Origin: Candidatus Saccharimonadota bacterium
GTDB lineage: Bacteria; Patescibacteriota; Saccharimonadia; Saccharimonadales; Saccharimonadaceae
NCBI GenBank assembly: GCA_016866755.1
Contig: VGLK01000004.1
Span: 24,065 to 88,064 of the forward strand
Length of the DNA stretch: 64,000 nucleotides
Reading direction: 5' to 3'
Part shown: positions 42,664-50,618 of the stretch, piece by piece
Position numbering within the stretch: position 1 is the stretch's first letter
Layout: each line of letters begins with the position of its first letter
Position numbers and translations under genes: made by a program
Notes under the pieces: model-generated
The model's database searches: none
Told to the model about the DNA's origin: nothing
The model's input: only the letters and a program-made list of their open reading frames with translations

Positions 42664-43566
42664 CTAGGCGCCAACTTTATCTTTTTTAGTACGGCGCTTG
42701 GCGTTTAGTTCTACATATTCAATAATCTTGCCGGCGACGTTTCGCTTAGTTATCTTTTCGATATTTTCGATTCCAAAATAAGGATTAATCGTCATAACCT
42801 TCGCCGCTCCATCACTCACCATTAAATCTACCGAGCATATATTAAGTCCGATCGCTTTCGCAGCTTTAACTGCAACTTTTTTACTTTCGTCACTAAGTAC
42901 AGCAATTTTATCAAACTTAGTATCGCCAGTATCATTCGCCTCCGAAGCAAAAGCGCTGCTGTTTTTGCGCACACTTGCTACAACGCTCGAACCAACTACA
43001 ATAGCGCGAACATACTGAACCGTCTCTCCATTAATATACTCTTGCAGCATAAACGTAGCATCATTTACGTAAAACGCGCGAATTACCGAACTTACTGCTT
43101 TACGAGTTTCAGCCAATACGCTGTTTTCTCTACGCATAGAGGCCACTCGAACAACAGCAGGTAAACCAACATACTCAATTAGCTCGTCTGCCTGATCCGG
43201 CTCACGTACAAATACGGTTTTTGGCACCGACACACCCTCGCGCGTAAGGATTTGCATTGTTCTGAGCGTGTCAATCGATCGATTGATTGCAAGTGATTTA
43301 ATCGGCGCATATGAACCCATAACTTCAAATTGTCGCAATATAGCCGTTCCGTACGTAGACGAGCCCGCAAAAGAGCGAGAAATTACAGCATCATATGGCG
43401 AAAGTTTCTCGCCTTTATATAACACTTCCGAACCCTCTGAGGTTAAAGATACGTAGCATGCTGGGTAACGAATTGTTTCAATCCAGTGACCTCGTTTTTC
43501 AGCCTCCTCTACTAGTCGGCGTTCCGTATAATAGTGGGGTAGCCGTGTCAATATAGCAAGTTTCAT
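42664..43566 (-). CDS. RimK-like ATP-grasp protein, metal Glu missing
   Basis: 300 residues with pre-ATP-grasp and ATP-grasp domains: INRSIDTLRTMQIL, VPKTVFV, LPAVVRVAS, MLQEYINGETVQYVRAIVVG, and ICSVDLMVSDG with a metal Asp. The last metal motif, normally E-x-N, reads MTINPYFGIENIE, so the usual Glu is Thr. RimK relatives join amino acids to protein or peptide carboxylates. The change may mean weak or altered catalysis. Its ATG shares position 43566 with the stop of the upstream ligase. Last of four ligases. Confidence 0.85.
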   Translation of the reverse strand: MKLAILTRLPHYYTERRLVEEAEKRGHWIETIRYPACYVSLTSEGSEVLYKGEKLSPYDAVISRSFAGSSTYGTAILRQFEVMGSYAPIKSLAINRSIDTLRTMQILTREGVSVPKTVFVREPDQADELIEYVGLPAVVRVASMRRENSVLAETRKAVSSVIRAFYVNDATFMLQEYINGETVQYVRAIVVGSSVVASVRKNSSAFASEANDTGDTKFDKIAVLSDESKKVAVKAAKAIGLNICSVDLMVSDGAAKVMTINPYFGIENIEKITKRNVAGKIIEYVELNAKRRTKKDKVGA

Positions 43567-44948
43567 TATTGCTCAGTCCTTAACGGTAGGCTAAAGTGCG
43601 TTTTTACAGCCGCAGCAAATACTTGCGCTTCTTTATTTAGATCGCCGTCTTCAGCCATGGTGTAGCCTTTTTTTATTACCTTTAGCATTCTCTTGCCTCG
43701 TCCAATTACATCACCTTTATTAAATTTACAAAATACAATAAATTGCTCTTCAGATGCCAAGTCTGCAACCGAATAGCCAGGTTTAACATATGTTACGCTA
43801 CGGGTGCTACTGTCATATTGATAAATTCCACTAGGTATTTCGTTTTGTAACGTAAATGAGCTGTCGATTTCATTATTAAATATTAAGTACGAATACGGCT
43901 CAGATGTACTATTCATGGTCGGCAGCGCCTCTAAATCTTCAACCTCGTACTTAAAATTACCTAGCTCTAAGGTATGAAGGAGAGCGAACGGAATTTTGCC
44001 TTTTGCAAACTGCATATCGCTCAGTACGTGAGTGTAACCTGTAAGCCGTGCATTTACCTCAATAGCGTAGACATCATTATCTGGCGTTATTAGTAAGTCG
44101 ATACCAAATATACCTCGATATCCGTGGCTTGCAAGTTCAGAGCCTACAACTGTTGCAATCTCTTGCATACGGTGTTTTACAATTTCAGATGAATCGCCTC
44201 CAAGTTCACCACCACACCATCGCGACACCCCAGGAAGGTTAACATTGCATAAATACTGGCTATCAACCAATTGCCGTTGTAGTCCACCCGTAAACACACC
44301 GTACTTAGTTACACACGCCTGAATGCTACACGGTAATCCGTCTACAAACTCCGAAACAACAACTGAGCCGCTAAAAGACGTAGCCTTAAGCTGCTTAACT
44401 GCAGCACCGTATTGAGATCTAGTGCGCACTATAAATGTTCCCTTAGACCCCGACGACTCAACATCTTGTATAACAAACTTTTCATACATACCTGCTAGTT
44501 CATCGAACATAGCCTCATCAAGCTCATCTAAACGCCGCACTACATGATCAGGCATATTAATAAGTTCTGAGAATTCGTCTCTAAAGTAGCGCTTGTGTTC
44601 ATACGCATGGGCAATGGTTGGTGAATTCATAATGTAATTCAATGGATTCACAATATAGGGAGGTGACAGCGGGCCATATAATACATATTTGCGGCGCGGA
44701 TGCTGCTTAACAAAATTGGCAAATTCACGCGAAGAAGCAATTTTAATACCCTTATTTACCTCGTGGTCAATGTTAAGTTCAGCGTTTTTATCCGCTAAAC
44801 CTAGCGACTCTAACCAGCGGCCGTGGGTATCACTAATTGTAAGAAAATCATCAAAATAATGATGCATATGGAGAAAAACAGACTGATCATCATAAATACC
44901 GCCAAGCGGTAACTTTCGATTGTATGTAATGAGCGAGTTTATATCCAT
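43566..44948 (-). CDS. ATP-grasp ligase (460 residues)
   Basis: Carboxylate-amine/thiol ligase fold. ATP-binding Lys in KFVIQDVESSGSKGTF with the glycine loop, SGSVVVSEFVDG, and the metal site FGIDLLITPDNDVYAIEVNARLTG with intact Asp and E-x-N. About 130 extra residues at the C-terminus (after LELGNFKYEVED) form a strand-rich domain of unknown role. The protein resembles stand-alone ATP-grasp enzymes that make peptides or modify peptide ends. Second last in the four-ligase run; 123 bases separate it from the preceding ligase. Confidence 0.85.
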   Translation of the reverse strand: MDINSLITYNRKLPLGGIYDDQSVFLHMHHYFDDFLTISDTHGRWLESLGLADKNAELNIDHEVNKGIKIASSREFANFVKQHPRRKYVLYGPLSPPYIVNPLNYIMNSPTIAHAYEHKRYFRDEFSELINMPDHVVRRLDELDEAMFDELAGMYEKFVIQDVESSGSKGTFIVRTRSQYGAAVKQLKATSFSGSVVVSEFVDGLPCSIQACVTKYGVFTGGLQRQLVDSQYLCNVNLPGVSRWCGGELGGDSSEIVKHRMQEIATVVGSELASHGYRGIFGIDLLITPDNDVYAIEVNARLTGYTHVLSDMQFAKGKIPFALLHTLELGNFKYEVEDLEALPTMNSTSEPYSYLIFNNEIDSSFTLQNEIPSGIYQYDSSTRSVTYVKPGYSVADLASEEQFIVFCKFNKGDVIGRGKRMLKVIKKGYTMAEDGDLNKEAQVFAAAVKTHFSLPLRTEQ

Positions 44949-45071
44949 ACTACTTAATACCAGTCTTTCTGTATTGTAACATTTATATGAGTGAGCGGCT
45001 TATTGTGCAAGACGCCTATTACCGATTAACTTTAACATATATGACTACTTTAGTCAATAATTAGCACTCTG

Positions 45072-45971
45072 TTATTTAATTGTTTTTATAAATTCTGCGA
45101 GCGCCGATATCATCTCGCTGCGGTATGTAGCGCCAAACAATATTGGCATCTTGTTCACCTCAAGCACATACTGTTTGCCTGTCACAGAATCACTAACTAA
45201 ATCAACACCAGCCACATCAGATCGGCTCATCGATGCAGCGGCTCTTTCCGCTAGCATTTTTTGTCTATCGCTTAGTGCAACAATATTACTCACTGCACCC
45301 TTGTCGGTATTATTAAGATGCGTGTCATTTGACTGCCTCATTCGCTTTAGGCCAACTTGCGCCTCTCCGTTAAATACCACTACACGATAATCCTCGTTAT
45401 TCGGAACGTAAGATTGTAGCATAAATATATCGTATGGATCATAGGCACCTAACTTCTCAATCAGCTCGTCTAAACTAGTAACTAAAAAATTATCATTACC
45501 AAAGGAAGCCTCTACACCTTTTAGCACCGCCGGTAGACCAAGTTTTTGTAGATATAGCTCGGCCTGTGCCCTTAATCGCCCCACACTGGTAATAACTGTG
45601 TTTGGTACCGGAATTGACGCTTGCGCCATAAATGCATGCTCACCCAACTTATTAGTAGGAGGGAAACGCCTTACCTCGGTTGTTTTGTAGGGCACCCCGT
45701 GCGCATCAAGATAAACCGCAGCGGCTAGTGCATTTTGGTATGATCGCCATCGTGCAAAGTACACCCCGTTAAACGTTGCGAGATCTTGCCTACTACCGTC
45801 GCCAACAAGAACCTTCCAGCCGCTATCATCAATCCAATATTCTAGCGTTCGGAGTTCAGCATAAGAGAGTGTATATTCAGATCCAAGTTTCTCACCCAGA
45901 ACGCGAATACGATCATCATAATCGTACGCCTGATTATCCGTTCGATCCCACAATACCAAAATTTTTTTCAT
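45072..45971 (-). CDS. ATP-grasp ligase (RimK/glutathione synthase-like)
   Basis: 299 residues. N-terminal Rossmann-like domain (KKILVLWDRTDNQAYDYDDR), NKLGEHAFMAQASIPVPNTV, LPAVLKGVEASFGNDNF with the ATP Lys and loop, LQSYVPNNEDYRVVVFNG, and VAGVDLVSD...YVLEVNKMPIL with intact metal residues. Likely adds an amino acid or peptide to a carboxylate; substrate unknown. Follows the next ligase by 24 bases. TATTAT nine bases before the ATG. Confidence 0.85.
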   Translation of the reverse strand: MKKILVLWDRTDNQAYDYDDRIRVLGEKLGSEYTLSYAELRTLEYWIDDSGWKVLVGDGSRQDLATFNGVYFARWRSYQNALAAAVYLDAHGVPYKTTEVRRFPPTNKLGEHAFMAQASIPVPNTVITSVGRLRAQAELYLQKLGLPAVLKGVEASFGNDNFLVTSLDELIEKLGAYDPYDIFMLQSYVPNNEDYRVVVFNGEAQVGLKRMRQSNDTHLNNTDKGAVSNIVALSDRQKMLAERAAASMSRSDVAGVDLVSDSVTGKQYVLEVNKMPILFGATYRSEMISALAEFIKTIK

Positions 45972-45995
45972 ATTGAGTAAATAATACGCGGTTTA

Positions 45996-46988
45996 CTACG
46001 AGTTCGCAATTGTCTTGTCTAAATATGGAATTAGACACGCCAAAATATCATCATGGTTCCCGTCTCGGCAGCTGTAATGCAATTTTAGAGAAGGCGAAAA
46101 ATTAAATTCGTTAAACCAATAGTTACCAGATTCTGCTGGCTGCGTGTAATCTTTTACAAACATATCAACAACTACAAACCCGTGGCCAATTTGGTTGCTA
46201 ATACGCTGCACTTTTTCAATTAGCGAATCGTGAACATTTTCGAAAACATTTATAATAGATGCACCATTTTTAATCATGGTACCGCTACCAATAGTAAGCT
46301 CTCTGTTCATATTTAAAATCTCTTGAGAAGAAATGGTATCTGGATTAAGCATTGTCTCGTCAAGATCAGGATAGGTAACATAAGGCATTTTAAAAGTACG
46401 GCGACTATCGTTCTCTTTTGCAATTAATTCTGCAACCGTACTGTGGCCATCACCAACTACGTAAGGTCGCTTTCGAAGTAGTGCCGACACTACTTTTCCA
46501 TCTACAACAGCAAAGCGTATCTCTTCAGCGTCAACCGCCTCTTGCACTAATACCAACGGCGTGTGGCCATTACTATAGGCTTTCGTTACAGCTTCCTCAA
46601 GATTGTTGATCGACTTAATGCCCGCAGTAAACCCGCGTGCGCCAGAAGCGTTTTCGGGTTTTACTATAACGCCCCCAAAAGAGTCAATCATACGCTCGAT
46701 CGCTACCTTATCAGCATTAGTTACGCGCGTATCTATTACATGAGTAGCTGGGTAGCACACCCCTACTTCGCCAGCAAGACTATAGGCTCTTTGCTTATTT
46801 TGACTTACCGTATGCGCAGACGATGTAACAAAAGGATATGACACAAGTCCATTTCGTGTCAGCCAAGATTTACCAGACGCGTGCTTAAAACGCGTGTATT
46901 TGCGGCCATCAAGGGTAAAAACATCGACGCTATAGCCAAAATCTTTCATAGCGACATGCAAAATATCTATACTGATTGTCGTACTCAT
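45996..46988 (-). CDS. ATP-grasp ligase (cyanophycin synthetase/GshF-like)
   Basis: 330 residues. Contains VIVKPENASGARGFTAGI (ATP Lys and loop), LVQEAVDAEEIRFAVVDG, the hallmark RKRPYVVGDGHSTVAELI shared by cyanophycin synthetase and bifunctional glutathione synthase, and VVVDMFVKD...WFNEFNFSPSL with intact metal ligands. First gene of the four-ligase operon; TACAGT lies eight bases before the ATG. These families make gamma- or side-chain amide bonds, so the cluster may build a small peptide or polymer (inference). Confidence 0.85.
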   Translation of the reverse strand: MSTTISIDILHVAMKDFGYSVDVFTLDGRKYTRFKHASGKSWLTRNGLVSYPFVTSSAHTVSQNKQRAYSLAGEVGVCYPATHVIDTRVTNADKVAIERMIDSFGGVIVKPENASGARGFTAGIKSINNLEEAVTKAYSNGHTPLVLVQEAVDAEEIRFAVVDGKVVSALLRKRPYVVGDGHSTVAELIAKENDSRRTFKMPYVTYPDLDETMLNPDTISSQEILNMNRELTIGSGTMIKNGASIINVFENVHDSLIEKVQRISNQIGHGFVVVDMFVKDYTQPAESGNYWFNEFNFSPSLKLHYSCRDGNHDDILACLIPYLDKTIANS

Positions 46989-47064
46989 ATCAACTTACTG
47001 TAGCAAAACCAACTATTAATCTCAAACGGTGAGGCTGTACACAAAATTACATACGTTATAAAAA

Positions 47065-48168
47065 TTAAAAAATGCTACGCTTTTTAGCCTGAGTAAACTG
47101 CTCTAGCAGTTCACGCTGTTTTTTACTTAGTTTAGTTGGTGTATCTACAATAATACTCACAATGTGAGGGCCACGCTTATCGCTCCTAAGCTGCGGCACG
47201 CCATGGCCAGATAGCTTAAAATCGGTTCCACTTTGAGTCCCAGCTGGAATTTTCATACGTACCGGCCCATCGATGGTATTCACGTCCAGCTCTGTACCAA
47301 GCGCTGCATCTACCATCGAAACATGCGCTTCGCTTAGAATAATCAACCCTTCTCGTGTAAATTGTTTGTGCGCCCGCACGCGAATATTTACGTATAAATC
47401 ACCGCGTTTACGCCCCTGACCAATAGATTCACCACGTTCGTTAAGGCGGATAGTTGCACCATCGTCAATACCGGCAGGCACTTTTAGCGCGATTTTTTGC
47501 TGTTTACGCTCCACACCAGCGCCGCCACATACGCTACAGGCTTTTTCTGGCACCTTGCCTCTACCTTCGCACGTAGGGCAGGTTACGGCTTGCTGAATTT
47601 GGCCAAAGAGTGAATTCATCACGCGGGTTTGCTGGCCAGCCCCTTTACAGTCTGAACACATTTTTAAGCTATGACCAGGTTCTGCGCCATTACCGCGACA
47701 ATGCGTGCACTCGTCGTTCATTTCTATTGCGATGTCTTTTTCGACACCAAAAACTGCTTCTTCAAACGTTAAACTTAGCGTCGTTTCAATATCTCTACCG
47801 CGTTGCGGCTGACGACTACCGCCCGCACCACCGCCAAAAAACTGCCCAAAAATATCACCAAGGCCACCGTCTCCAAAATCAAAGTGTACGTTTTGCCCAC
47901 CAAAGCCACCAAAGCCTTCAAACGGATTTCCACTACCACCGCCTGCACCGCCGCCAACGCCGGCATGCCCAAACTGGTCATATCGCTGACGTTTTTGTGC
48001 GTCCTTTAGCACTTCGTACGCCTCATTTACCTCTTTAAACTTTGCCTCATCGCCGCCCTCTTTATCTGGGTGAAACTGTACGGCACGTTTTCTAAAGGCC
48101 TTTTTTATCTCATCGGCCGACGCGTCTTTAGAGACGCCAAGTACTTCATAATAATCACGCTTGCTCAT
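47065..48168 (-). CDS. dnaJ: Chaperone DnaJ
   Basis: Hsp40 co-chaperone of DnaK. J domain with HPD in [10 protein letters not shown], Gly/Phe-rich region (about 75-125, [15 protein letters not shown]), zinc domain with four Cys motifs [24 protein letters not shown] and CSVCGGAG, then the C-terminal substrate domains. 367 residues, normal. TATACT seven bases before ATG, with CIRCE directly upstream (48187-48213), so HrcA-repressed. Confidence 0.97.
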   Translation of the reverse strand: MSKRDYYEVLGVSKDASADEIKKAFRKRAVQFHPDKEGGDEAKFKEVNEAYEVLKDAQKRQRYDQFGHAGVGGGAGGGSGNPFEGFGGFGGQNVHFDFGDGGLGDIFGQFFGGGAGGSRQPQRGRDIETTLSLTFEEAVFGVEKDIAIEMNDECTHCRGNGAEPGHSLKMCSDCKGAGQQTRVMNSLFGQIQQAVTCPTCEGRGKVPEKACSVCGGAGVERKQQKIALKVPAGIDDGATIRLNERGESIGQGRKRGDLYVNIRVRAHKQFTREGLIILSEAHVSMVDAALGTELDVNTIDGPVRMKIPAGTQSGTDFKLSGHGVPQLRSDKRGPHIVSIIVDTPTKLSKKQRELLEQFTQAKKRSIF

Positions 48169-48186
48169 TACTTTTAGTATATAAAA

Positions 48187-48213
48187 CTAGCACTCTTAAT
48201 TCAAGAGTGCTAG
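48187..48213. promoter_or_regulatory. CIRCE operator of dnaJ
   Basis: CTAGCACTC-N9-GAGTGCTAG, a perfect 9-bp inverted repeat. It lies five bases upstream of the dnaJ -10, covering the -35 area, where HrcA would block RNA polymerase. Confidence 0.95.
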
Positions 48214-48237
48214 CAGGGTACTTTGCGTTGTTTAGTT

Positions 48238-48642
48238 CTATACGCTGCGGGCGTGGCGAGAGTTAAGCGTTAAAAGCTTTACGATACCCCAACCAATTAA
48301 AGTATAGATAAGCGCGCCAACTAGCGTGCTAATGCTGATTGTTGATTGCCCGTAAGTAGGCGTACCAAACATTCCCTCAAACGGTAGCGCAAATACAGCA
48401 CTAAGTCCGTAAATAAAGCTTACAAACGCACTTGCCTCTGATGCACCAAGTAGTAAGAAAATAAATCTTAGCAGTAGTAACGACACAATAACGCCCGTAA
48501 TAAACCAAACTAGGCGAGCTACTGTAATTTTAGCCGACACCTTATCTTCAGATGCGCGCTGTACCGACTCTCGTTGCACAGTGGTGTCGCCCACCTGCTC
48601 TACATTACGCTCGGTAGTTGTAACTTCTTGATCACGATCCAT
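48238..48642 (-). CDS. YggT-like membrane protein
   Basis: 134 residues. Hydrophilic Glu/Thr/Val-rich first 40 residues (TTTERNVEQVGDTTVQRE), then two or three membrane segments: VARLVWFITGVIVSLLLLRFIFLLLG, FVSFIYGLSAVFALPF and LVGALIYTLIGWGIVKLL. The F-x-FIYGLS-x3-P-F region resembles YggT-family proteins. Function unknown. Upstream of dnaJ but separated by the CIRCE site, so independently transcribed. Confidence 0.75.
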   Translation of the reverse strand: MDRDQEVTTTERNVEQVGDTTVQRESVQRASEDKVSAKITVARLVWFITGVIVSLLLLRFIFLLLGASEASAFVSFIYGLSAVFALPFEGMFGTPTYGQSTISISTLVGALIYTLIGWGIVKLLTLNSRHARSV

Positions 48643-48716
48643 AGTGTTGCTCCCTATTAATTATCACCTAAAGTATAGCACACCTTGCCCTGCATAGTTT
48701 ATACTCTATATACGCT

Positions 48717-49526
48717 ATGCCCGAACACACGCTGCCACGATTTTTCCGTCACGATGCCGATATAATTACAAAGAATGTTCATTATTTTCCGGGCGACGAG
48801 GCAATCTCTCCGGCTCGGTATGAATCAGCAATACAAGGTGGGTACCTCTCCTGCGTTACGTTTACTTACGGTGCAGCGCGTTCATTTGGTCTCCCTATAG
48901 ACACCGAAACTTTTGAACGCTGGAAACGCATTACAACTGCCACAAAAAAGATTGATGACTATATTGATGACGACACTCAGCGTTACGCCGATGTGCTCGC
49001 GCACGCAGACCCCTCTACCAGTTCGCTTTCAAGCCTACTTGCAGACGCTAATACTACTATACTCGACCAGCCAACTTACGATAATTTAGCACTTTTAGAG
49101 CATAGCGTAAGCCCTTACCCTGAACAGTACCAACAGTTATTTTACAGTGCTGCAGAAGTGGCAAAAATAGGCCTAGCTAAACGACGCGCGCAATCGGTTG
49201 ATCAGTACAAAATTTTACTTGAGCAAGAGGCTCTTGCCACTGCACCCCTGCTTTATAACTCAGTCTCTAGTTCGGTTAAAGATCATTCAAACTATTCAAA
49301 ATTCACCGACTGGTGCCAATATGCGCTAGAACTAGGTACACTTGCAGACAGTGGGCAAGATCTTATGCGCGACAAACAAGAGGGGCTTATCTCTTTTGAT
49401 GTCACAGCATGTCATGCGCTTTCAATTGCGCTTTCTGGTAGAACCGCAGCGCACGGTATGTTAAAACGACGAGCCAGTCTTGCTACCGCTCGTGCTGTTA
49501 TTACTCGTGGCGTAAGCGGTTTCTAA
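48717..49526 (+). CDS. Possible isoprenoid-synthase-fold protein
   Basis: 269 residues, family uncertain. All-helical. An Asp-rich motif KKIDDYIDDDTQR (DDxxD type) lies about residues 77-89, and a second, LGTLADSGQDLMRDKQEGL, near 205-223 resembles the second Asp motif of squalene/phytoene synthases, where both coordinate Mg-diphosphate. No membrane helix. Few isoprenoid genes are expected in such a genome, so a diverged or scavenging role is possible. Start at ATG 48717 with TATACT/TATATA close upstream. Followed directly by the FKBP gene. Confidence 0.5.
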   Translation: MPEHTLPRFFRHDADIITKNVHYFPGDEAISPARYESAIQGGYLSCVTFTYGAARSFGLPIDTETFERWKRITTATKKIDDYIDDDTQRYADVLAHADPSTSSLSSLLADANTTILDQPTYDNLALLEHSVSPYPEQYQQLFYSAAEVAKIGLAKRRAQSVDQYKILLEQEALATAPLLYNSVSSSVKDHSNYSKFTDWCQYALELGTLADSGQDLMRDKQEGLISFDVTACHALSIALSGRTAAHGMLKRRASLATARAVITRGVSGF

Positions 49527-49557
49527 TGAAAAAAGCGCTTGCTGGTATAATATAAAT

Positions 49558-49941
49558 ATGACACAACTTGAAGGAACTACACTGGCAGACTTTACTCCAC
49601 GAAAAAAGGTAGATGCGCTGGAGATAATAGATACAAAAATAGGTAGTGGTGAAACCGCAACGCCGGGTGCTACCATCACCGCTCACTACACCGGAGCCCT
49701 ATGTAAAACGGGCGAAATATTTCAAAGTAGTCACGACTTTGGCGATGCCATAACGTTCGGCCTAGACCAAGTAATTCAGGGTTGGGGCGAAGGCGTGCCC
49801 GGTATGAAAATCGGTGGTATTCGTCGATTAATAATCCCGTCAGAAAAAGCGTATGGCTCAGTTCGTGCCGCAAGCAACATTCCGCCAAACAGTGACCTAG
49901 TGTTCGATATCGAACTTGTCGCTATCCCAATAAATAACTGA
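49558..49941 (+). CDS. FKBP-type peptidyl-prolyl isomerase
   Basis: 127-residue prolyl isomerase. FKBP domain with ATITAHYTGAL, GLDQVIQGWGEGVPGMKIGGIRRL (residues noted around 78-101), IIPSEKAYGS and LVFDIELV. There is no signal peptide, so it is cytoplasmic unless exported otherwise. TATAAT at 49546-49551 is six bases before the ATG: a clear leaderless case. Confidence 0.94.
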   Translation: MTQLEGTTLADFTPRKKVDALEIIDTKIGSGETATPGATITAHYTGALCKTGEIFQSSHDFGDAITFGLDQVIQGWGEGVPGMKIGGIRRLIIPSEKAYGSVRAASNIPPNSDLVFDIELVAIPINN

Positions 49942-49983
49942 TTAGCATATAGCAATAAGTTGCCGTAGCGTTCTTTATACCTA

Positions 49984-50012
49984 TTGACTTTTTATAATAA
50001 AATTAGTATAAT
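49984..50012 (+). promoter_or_regulatory. Near-consensus sigma70 promoter of GC-rich cassette 2
   Basis: TTGACT (49984-49989), 17-base spacer, TATAAT (50007-50012). Strength and layout mirror the cassette 1 promoter. Leader of about 45 nt with GGAGAG before CATCATG. Confidence 0.85.
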
Positions 50013-50063
50013 ATACGTGAACTTGTTCTTCACAATTCGAATCCATCTGATTGGAGAGTCATC

Positions 50064-50498
50064 ATGACCACCACCTACGAGTCCGCCAGACCGCTGACGG
50101 AAGAGGACATCCAGACCCGAGAGTACTACGTCAACGCCCTCATCGAGGCGGTGAGGGACACCTTCGGGCAGACCAACAACCACACCGCCCTCAACGCACT
50201 CAAGACCTGCGTCGATGACACCCAGTTCTTCAACCACGGCAAGGCCGACTACGCTCGTGACTTCCTGGTTCGATGGCTGAAAGACCTGGGGAACATCAAC
50301 CCGAGGCTTCAAGCTGAGATCCTCTCCGAGATCGGCACCTACAACGAGATCATGATCGAGGACTACGACGCCCACCGGGCACGTGTCTGGGCTACAGCAC
50401 CAAGGCTGACCGGTCTCCTGCCCAAGAACCTGGAGATCGTCTGGATCCACTCCCGGCTGAAAAGCCTGATCTACCGAGTCCGTCAGATGGACGTCTGA
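50064..50498 (+). CDS. GC-rich foreign-looking hypothetical protein (cassette 2)
   Basis: 144 residues, not recognised. Mostly helical and acidic, with no membrane segment. Codon use is strongly G/C-ending (about 23 of 144 codons end in A/T), against the A/T preference around it. Start fixed by GGAGAG and the CATCATGACCACCA context shared with cassette 1. It has its own strong promoter and an 11-bp GC-rich hairpin after the stop. It looks like a single-gene import from a high-GC donor, less extreme than cassette 1 so perhaps older. Sits between FKBP and dnaK. Confidence 0.75.
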   Translation: MTTTYESARPLTEEDIQTREYYVNALIEAVRDTFGQTNNHTALNALKTCVDDTQFFNHGKADYARDFLVRWLKDLGNINPRLQAEILSEIGTYNEIMIEDYDAHRARVWATAPRLTGLLPKNLEIVWIHSRLKSLIYRVRQMDV

Positions 50499-50514
50499 GA
50501 ACCCGTTCACCAGT

Positions 50515-50547
50515 CCTGCCGCCCGGCTTTTACTAGCGGGCGGCAGG
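50515..50547 (+). terminator. GC-rich hairpin after cassette 2
   Basis: CCTGCCGCCCG (50515-50525) pairs with CGGGCGGCAGG (50537-50547) around loop GCTTTTACTAG. There is no T-run after it; the following hairpin at 50569-50600 would finish termination. Confidence 0.7.
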
Positions 50548-50568
50548 CAGAACTATGAAATTATACAC

Positions 50569-50600
50569 AAAATACCGGCCCTCGCAGGAGCCGGTATTTT
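50569..50600. terminator. Bidirectional terminator between cassette 2 and dnaK
   Basis: AAAATACCGGC (50569-50579) / GCCGGTATTTT (50590-50600). T-runs follow on both strands, so it serves dnaK (minus) and cassette 2 (plus). Confidence 0.85.
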
Positions 50601-50618
50601 AGTTTTGCAAAAAGTTGA

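Noticed and set aside
45061..45069. TTAGCACTC resembling CIRCE between two ATP-grasp genes
   Set aside because: Only one half-site; no GAGTGCTAA follows at nine bases.
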